From positions 1-13,540 of the forward strand of contig VSCH01000072.1 in the NCBI GenBank assembly GCA_047459075.1: a stretch of DNA of 13,540 nucleotides, in the 5' to 3' direction. Each line of letters begins with the position of its first letter. The stretch's first letter is position 1. Of the stretch, positions 11,177-13,540 are shown piece after piece. The stretch is from ZC4RG19 sp017577565. Lineage in GTDB: Bacteria > Actinomycetota > Acidimicrobiia > Acidimicrobiales > VFJN01. A program made the position numbers and the translations under genes. Below the pieces are notes generated by a model. The model saw only the letters and a program-made list of their open reading frames with translations. It had not been told where the DNA came from and made no database searches.

Positions 11177-13489
11177 ATGTCCCTCGCTGTCCGCAGTCGC
11201 CCCCTCCTCGCGACGCGCCGGGCCCGCACCGTCGCGTTCGGCGTCGTCACCGTGGCCGTCGCCCTGGCCGGCGCCGTCGCCACGACGGCCGAGCCCACCG
11301 GCTACGCCCGGGCCGACGCCTTCTGGAGCGCAGCGCTCGTCGGGGTGGTGGCGTTCTTCGGCGCCACCGCCCGCCGGTGGACGTGGTTCCTGCCGGCCGG
11401 CGCCGCGGTCGTCGCCGGCGACGACCTGGCCCTGGCGTGCGCCGCGGTGGCGACGGTCGTCTCGTTCGTCTCGGTCCTGCGCGACACCCGCAGCCGTGCC
11501 CGGGGCGCGCTCGTCGCCGGGCTCGGCGTCATCGGGCTGCTGCGGGCCGAGCCGATCGGCTTCCACGGCCTCACCGCCCTGCTCACCGCGGCCGCGGTGC
11601 TGCCGGTCGTCGTGTCGGGCCACGCGCACGCCGGGCGGCGGGTCAAGGCCCGGGTGCGGCGGGTGGCGCTCGTCCTCGGCGGGATCGTCGGGCTCATGCT
11701 GGTCGGTGCGGCCATCGGCGTGATGACGGTCCTCGACGACCTCACCGACGGGATGCGGGCGGTCGACGACGGGCTCGAGGCGGCCCGCGACGCCGACGAC
11801 GAGCAGGCGGCGGCCAAGCTCGACGAGGCCGCCCGGGCGCTGGCCATGGCCGACGACACGCTGTCGAGCTGGTTCGTCTCGCCGGCGAAGACGCTGCCGA
11901 TCGTCGGGCCCAACATCGACGCCGTCAGCTCGCTCGCCGCCCGGGCCAGCGACGTGGCGGGGGTGTCGTCGCTGGCCGCCACGACGGCCGACGTCGACGC
12001 CCTGCGGTTCGTCGACGGCCGGCTCGACCCGCAGGCCGTCCGGGACATGCAGGGCCCGCTGACCGAGGTGCGCGACGCGGTCGTCAACCTGCGGGACGAG
12101 ATCGACGAGGCCCGGTCGCCGTGGCTGGTCGACGCCGTCTCGTCCCGCATCGACGAGCTCGAGCGGCAGGTCGACGAGGCCGTGCCCGACGCCCAGTACG
12201 CGGTGCACGCCGTCAACATCGCCCCCGACCTGCTCGGCGCGGACGGCCCCAAGCGCTACCTCGTCCTGTTCACCACCCCGGTCGAGGCCCGGGGCCGCGT
12301 CGGCTTCCCGGGCAACTACGCCGAGCTGGTGCTCGACGACGGGAAGCTGTCGATGCCCGTGTTCGGGCGGGTCTCCGAGCTCGAGCAGTTCGACAGCGGC
12401 GCGCCGCGCCAGATCACGTCGTCGCCGGAGTTCGTGGCCCGCTACGGGCGCTTCGACGTCGCCGACACGTGGCGCAACATCACGATGACGCCCGACTTCG
12501 TCACGCTCGCCCACGTGGCGGCCGAGCTGTACCCGCAGTCCGGCGGGCAGCCGGTCGACGGCGTGCTGACCGTCGACCCGACCGGGCTGGCGGCCATCAT
12601 GCGCTACACGGGCGACGTCCACGTCGAGGGGCTGCCCACGCCCCTCACCTCCGAGAACGTCGAGCAGTACCTGCTCTTCGACCAGTACGTCCAGTTCGCC
12701 GACGACAACGAGCAGCGGGTCGACCTGCTGGAGGACGTGGCCCGCACGACCTTCGAGCGCCTGACCAACGCCGACCTGCCCGGCCCCCGGAAGCTGAGCG
12801 AGCACCTCGACCCGGTGGTCGACGGCGGGCACATCCAGTTCACGACCTTCGACGAGACCAGCGCCCTCGTGCTGACCGGCTTCGGCGTCACCGGCTACAT
12901 CCCCCCGCCGGACAACTCCGACTCGATCCTCCTCACGACGACCAACGCCGGCGCCAGCAAGATCGACGTCTTCCTGCGCCGCAGCGAGGCCTACGAGGTG
13001 CACTGGAACCCGGAGACCGGCGAGGTCCGGGCCACGCTGCGGGTGACGCTGGAGAACACGGCGCCGGCCGAGGGGCTGCCCGACTACGTGATCGGCAACT
13101 CGGTCGGGCTGCCGAACGGCTTCAACCGGTCGTACGTCTCGATGTACAGCCCGTTCGACCTCGAGGCGGCCCGGATCGACGGCCAGCCGGCGATGGTGCA
13201 GGCCGAGCGCGAGATGCAGCGCAACGTCTACTCGACCTTCGTCGACATCCCGCCCGGCGGGTCGGTGCAGATCGAGCTCGACCTCGTCGGCACCATCACC
13301 GGCCGCCGGTACCGGCTCGACCTGCCGGCGCAGCCCTTCGTCGACCCCGACGACGTGGCGGTGGCGGTGACGGTCGAGGGCGGCGCCACCGCTGCCAGCC
13401 GGGAGGCGCAGGTCGACGGCAACGTCGCGACCTGGATCTCGACGCTCGACCTGCCCCGGACGCTCACCGTCACCGCGCCCCGCGGCTGA
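11177..13489 (+). CDS. DUF4012-domain membrane protein, probably exopolysaccharide-linked
   Basis: This encodes 770 residues from the ATG at 11177. A TTG at 11165 is in frame but falls inside the -10 box, so it is rejected. Residues 18-184 hold about six to seven hydrophobic helices, the last at about 163-184. A charged, probably coiled-coil section follows (190-340). The DUF4012 core runs from about 345 to 600. It begins 'LLGADGPKRYLVLFTTPVEARG' at 352 (first 20 residues are the signature), where many family members have QNxxExRxxGG; here it is TTPVEARGRVGF. It then shows 'GFPGNYAELVLDDGKL' and 'VDGVLTVDPTGLAAIMRYTG' (460-479). The C-terminal 170 residues are beta-rich with no membrane anchor. 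The bulk is probably outside the cell. Function is unknown; adjacency to an initiating sugar transferase suggests polysaccharide assembly or export. Confidence 0.92.
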   Translation: MSLAVRSRPLLATRRARTVAFGVVTVAVALAGAVATTAEPTGYARADAFWSAALVGVVAFFGATARRWTWFLPAGAAVVAGDDLALACAAVATVVSFVSVLRDTRSRARGALVAGLGVIGLLRAEPIGFHGLTALLTAAAVLPVVVSGHAHAGRRVKARVRRVALVLGGIVGLMLVGAAIGVMTVLDDLTDGMRAVDDGLEAARDADDEQAAAKLDEAARALAMADDTLSSWFVSPAKTLPIVGPNIDAVSSLAARASDVAGVSSLAATTADVDALRFVDGRLDPQAVRDMQGPLTEVRDAVVNLRDEIDEARSPWLVDAVSSRIDELERQVDEAVPDAQYAVHAVNIAPDLLGADGPKRYLVLFTTPVEARGRVGFPGNYAELVLDDGKLSMPVFGRVSELEQFDSGAPRQITSSPEFVARYGRFDVADTWRNITMTPDFVTLAHVAAELYPQSGGQPVDGVLTVDPTGLAAIMRYTGDVHVEGLPTPLTSENVEQYLLFDQYVQFADDNEQRVDLLEDVARTTFERLTNADLPGPRKLSEHLDPVVDGGHIQFTTFDETSALVLTGFGVTGYIPPPDNSDSILLTTTNAGASKIDVFLRRSEAYEVHWNPETGEVRATLRVTLENTAPAEGLPDYVIGNSVGLPNGFNRSYVSMYSPFDLEAARIDGQPAMVQAEREMQRNVYSTFVDIPPGGSVQIELDLVGTITGRRYRLDLPAQPFVDPDDVAVAVTVEGGATAASREAQVDGNVATWISTLDLPRTLTVTAPRG

Positions 13490-13498
13490 GCCCTGTCG

Positions 13499-13516
13499 AC
13501 CGCCGGGGCGGGCGGT
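13499..13516 (+). terminator. Weak hairpin after the DUF4012 gene
   Basis: ACCGCC (13499-13504) pairs with GGCGGT (13511-13516) around a 6-nt loop, starting nine bases after the stop. The stem is short and lacks a U-tract. A TTGACC at 13527-13532 could be the -35 of a further gene beyond the window. Confidence 0.3.
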
Positions 13517-13540
13517 GCGCGAGCTGTTGACCCGGCGTCA

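Noticed and set aside
9590..13003. Minus-strand open frame of 1137 codons opposite the sugar transferase and DUF4012 genes
   Set aside because: It is Asp/Gly/Arg/His-rich low-complexity sequence with no domain. Its length is explained by the codon bias of the real genes on the plus strand, which carry clear family motifs.
1..13540. CRISPR array, tRNA, rRNA, transposon or prophage
   Set aside because: I looked for spaced repeats, cloverleaf-like segments, terminal inverted repeats with a transposase, and phage genes, and saw none. Base composition is even throughout.

Overview
The window is very GC-rich bacterial DNA with the codon and promoter habits of a high-GC actinobacterium. Several genes have a TAnnnT -10 box almost abutting a GTG or ATG start with no Shine-Dalgarno. 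The OmpR/HAMP-kinase/PepSY locus and the sugar-transferase/DUF4012 pair also fit Actinobacteria. An Acidimicrobiia-like (Iamia-type) source is my guess and is not proven by anything here. I see no tRNA, rRNA, CRISPR array, insertion sequence or integration scar. It reads as an ordinary chromosomal stretch packed with ten genes.

Layout. (1) 201-905 (+) is an orphan sigma-70-like helix-turn-helix protein. It is convergent with 933-2276 (-), a CelD/BioF2-type GNAT acyltransferase. (2) 2374-4436 (-) is a translationally coupled OmpR-family response regulator and HAMP sensor kinase. It diverges across a 177-bp control region from 4614-5306 (+), an exported acidic PepSY-domain protein. The control region carries three copies of a CCGTCAGG-type box on roughly the same face of the helix. 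(3) 5384-6163 (+) is a conserved actinobacterial protein of unknown function. It is convergent with 6205-7020 (-), a short-chain dehydrogenase. (4) 7060-7893 (-), an EamA/DMT-type permease, diverges from 8062-8700 (+), an XRE-cupin regulator. A perfect 14-bp palindrome lies between the two promoters. (5) 8755-9537 (+) is a close relative of type-2 3-hydroxyacyl-CoA dehydrogenase (HSD10-like), with a TTGAC-N6-GTCAA palindrome directly upstream of its -10. (6) 9605-11113 (+) is a polyprenyl-phosphate sugar-1-phosphate transferase. It is followed by 11177-13489 (+), a large membrane-anchored DUF4012 protein. The pair looks like the start of an exopolysaccharide locus continuing to the right.

How the parts work together (inference): the kinase, regulator and PepSY protein form one envelope-sensing module. 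The XRE-cupin protein probably controls the permease and itself. The HSD10-like dehydrogenase is probably a separately regulated catabolic gene. The sugar transferase starts a lipid-linked glycan that the DUF4012 protein may help assemble or export. The GNAT protein at the left is also of a type linked to polysaccharide modification.

I found no clearly unprecedented system. The best leads are the phased repeats in the two-component control region, the two operator-like palindromes, the run of leaderless starts, and two uncharacterised proteins (201-905 and 5384-6163).
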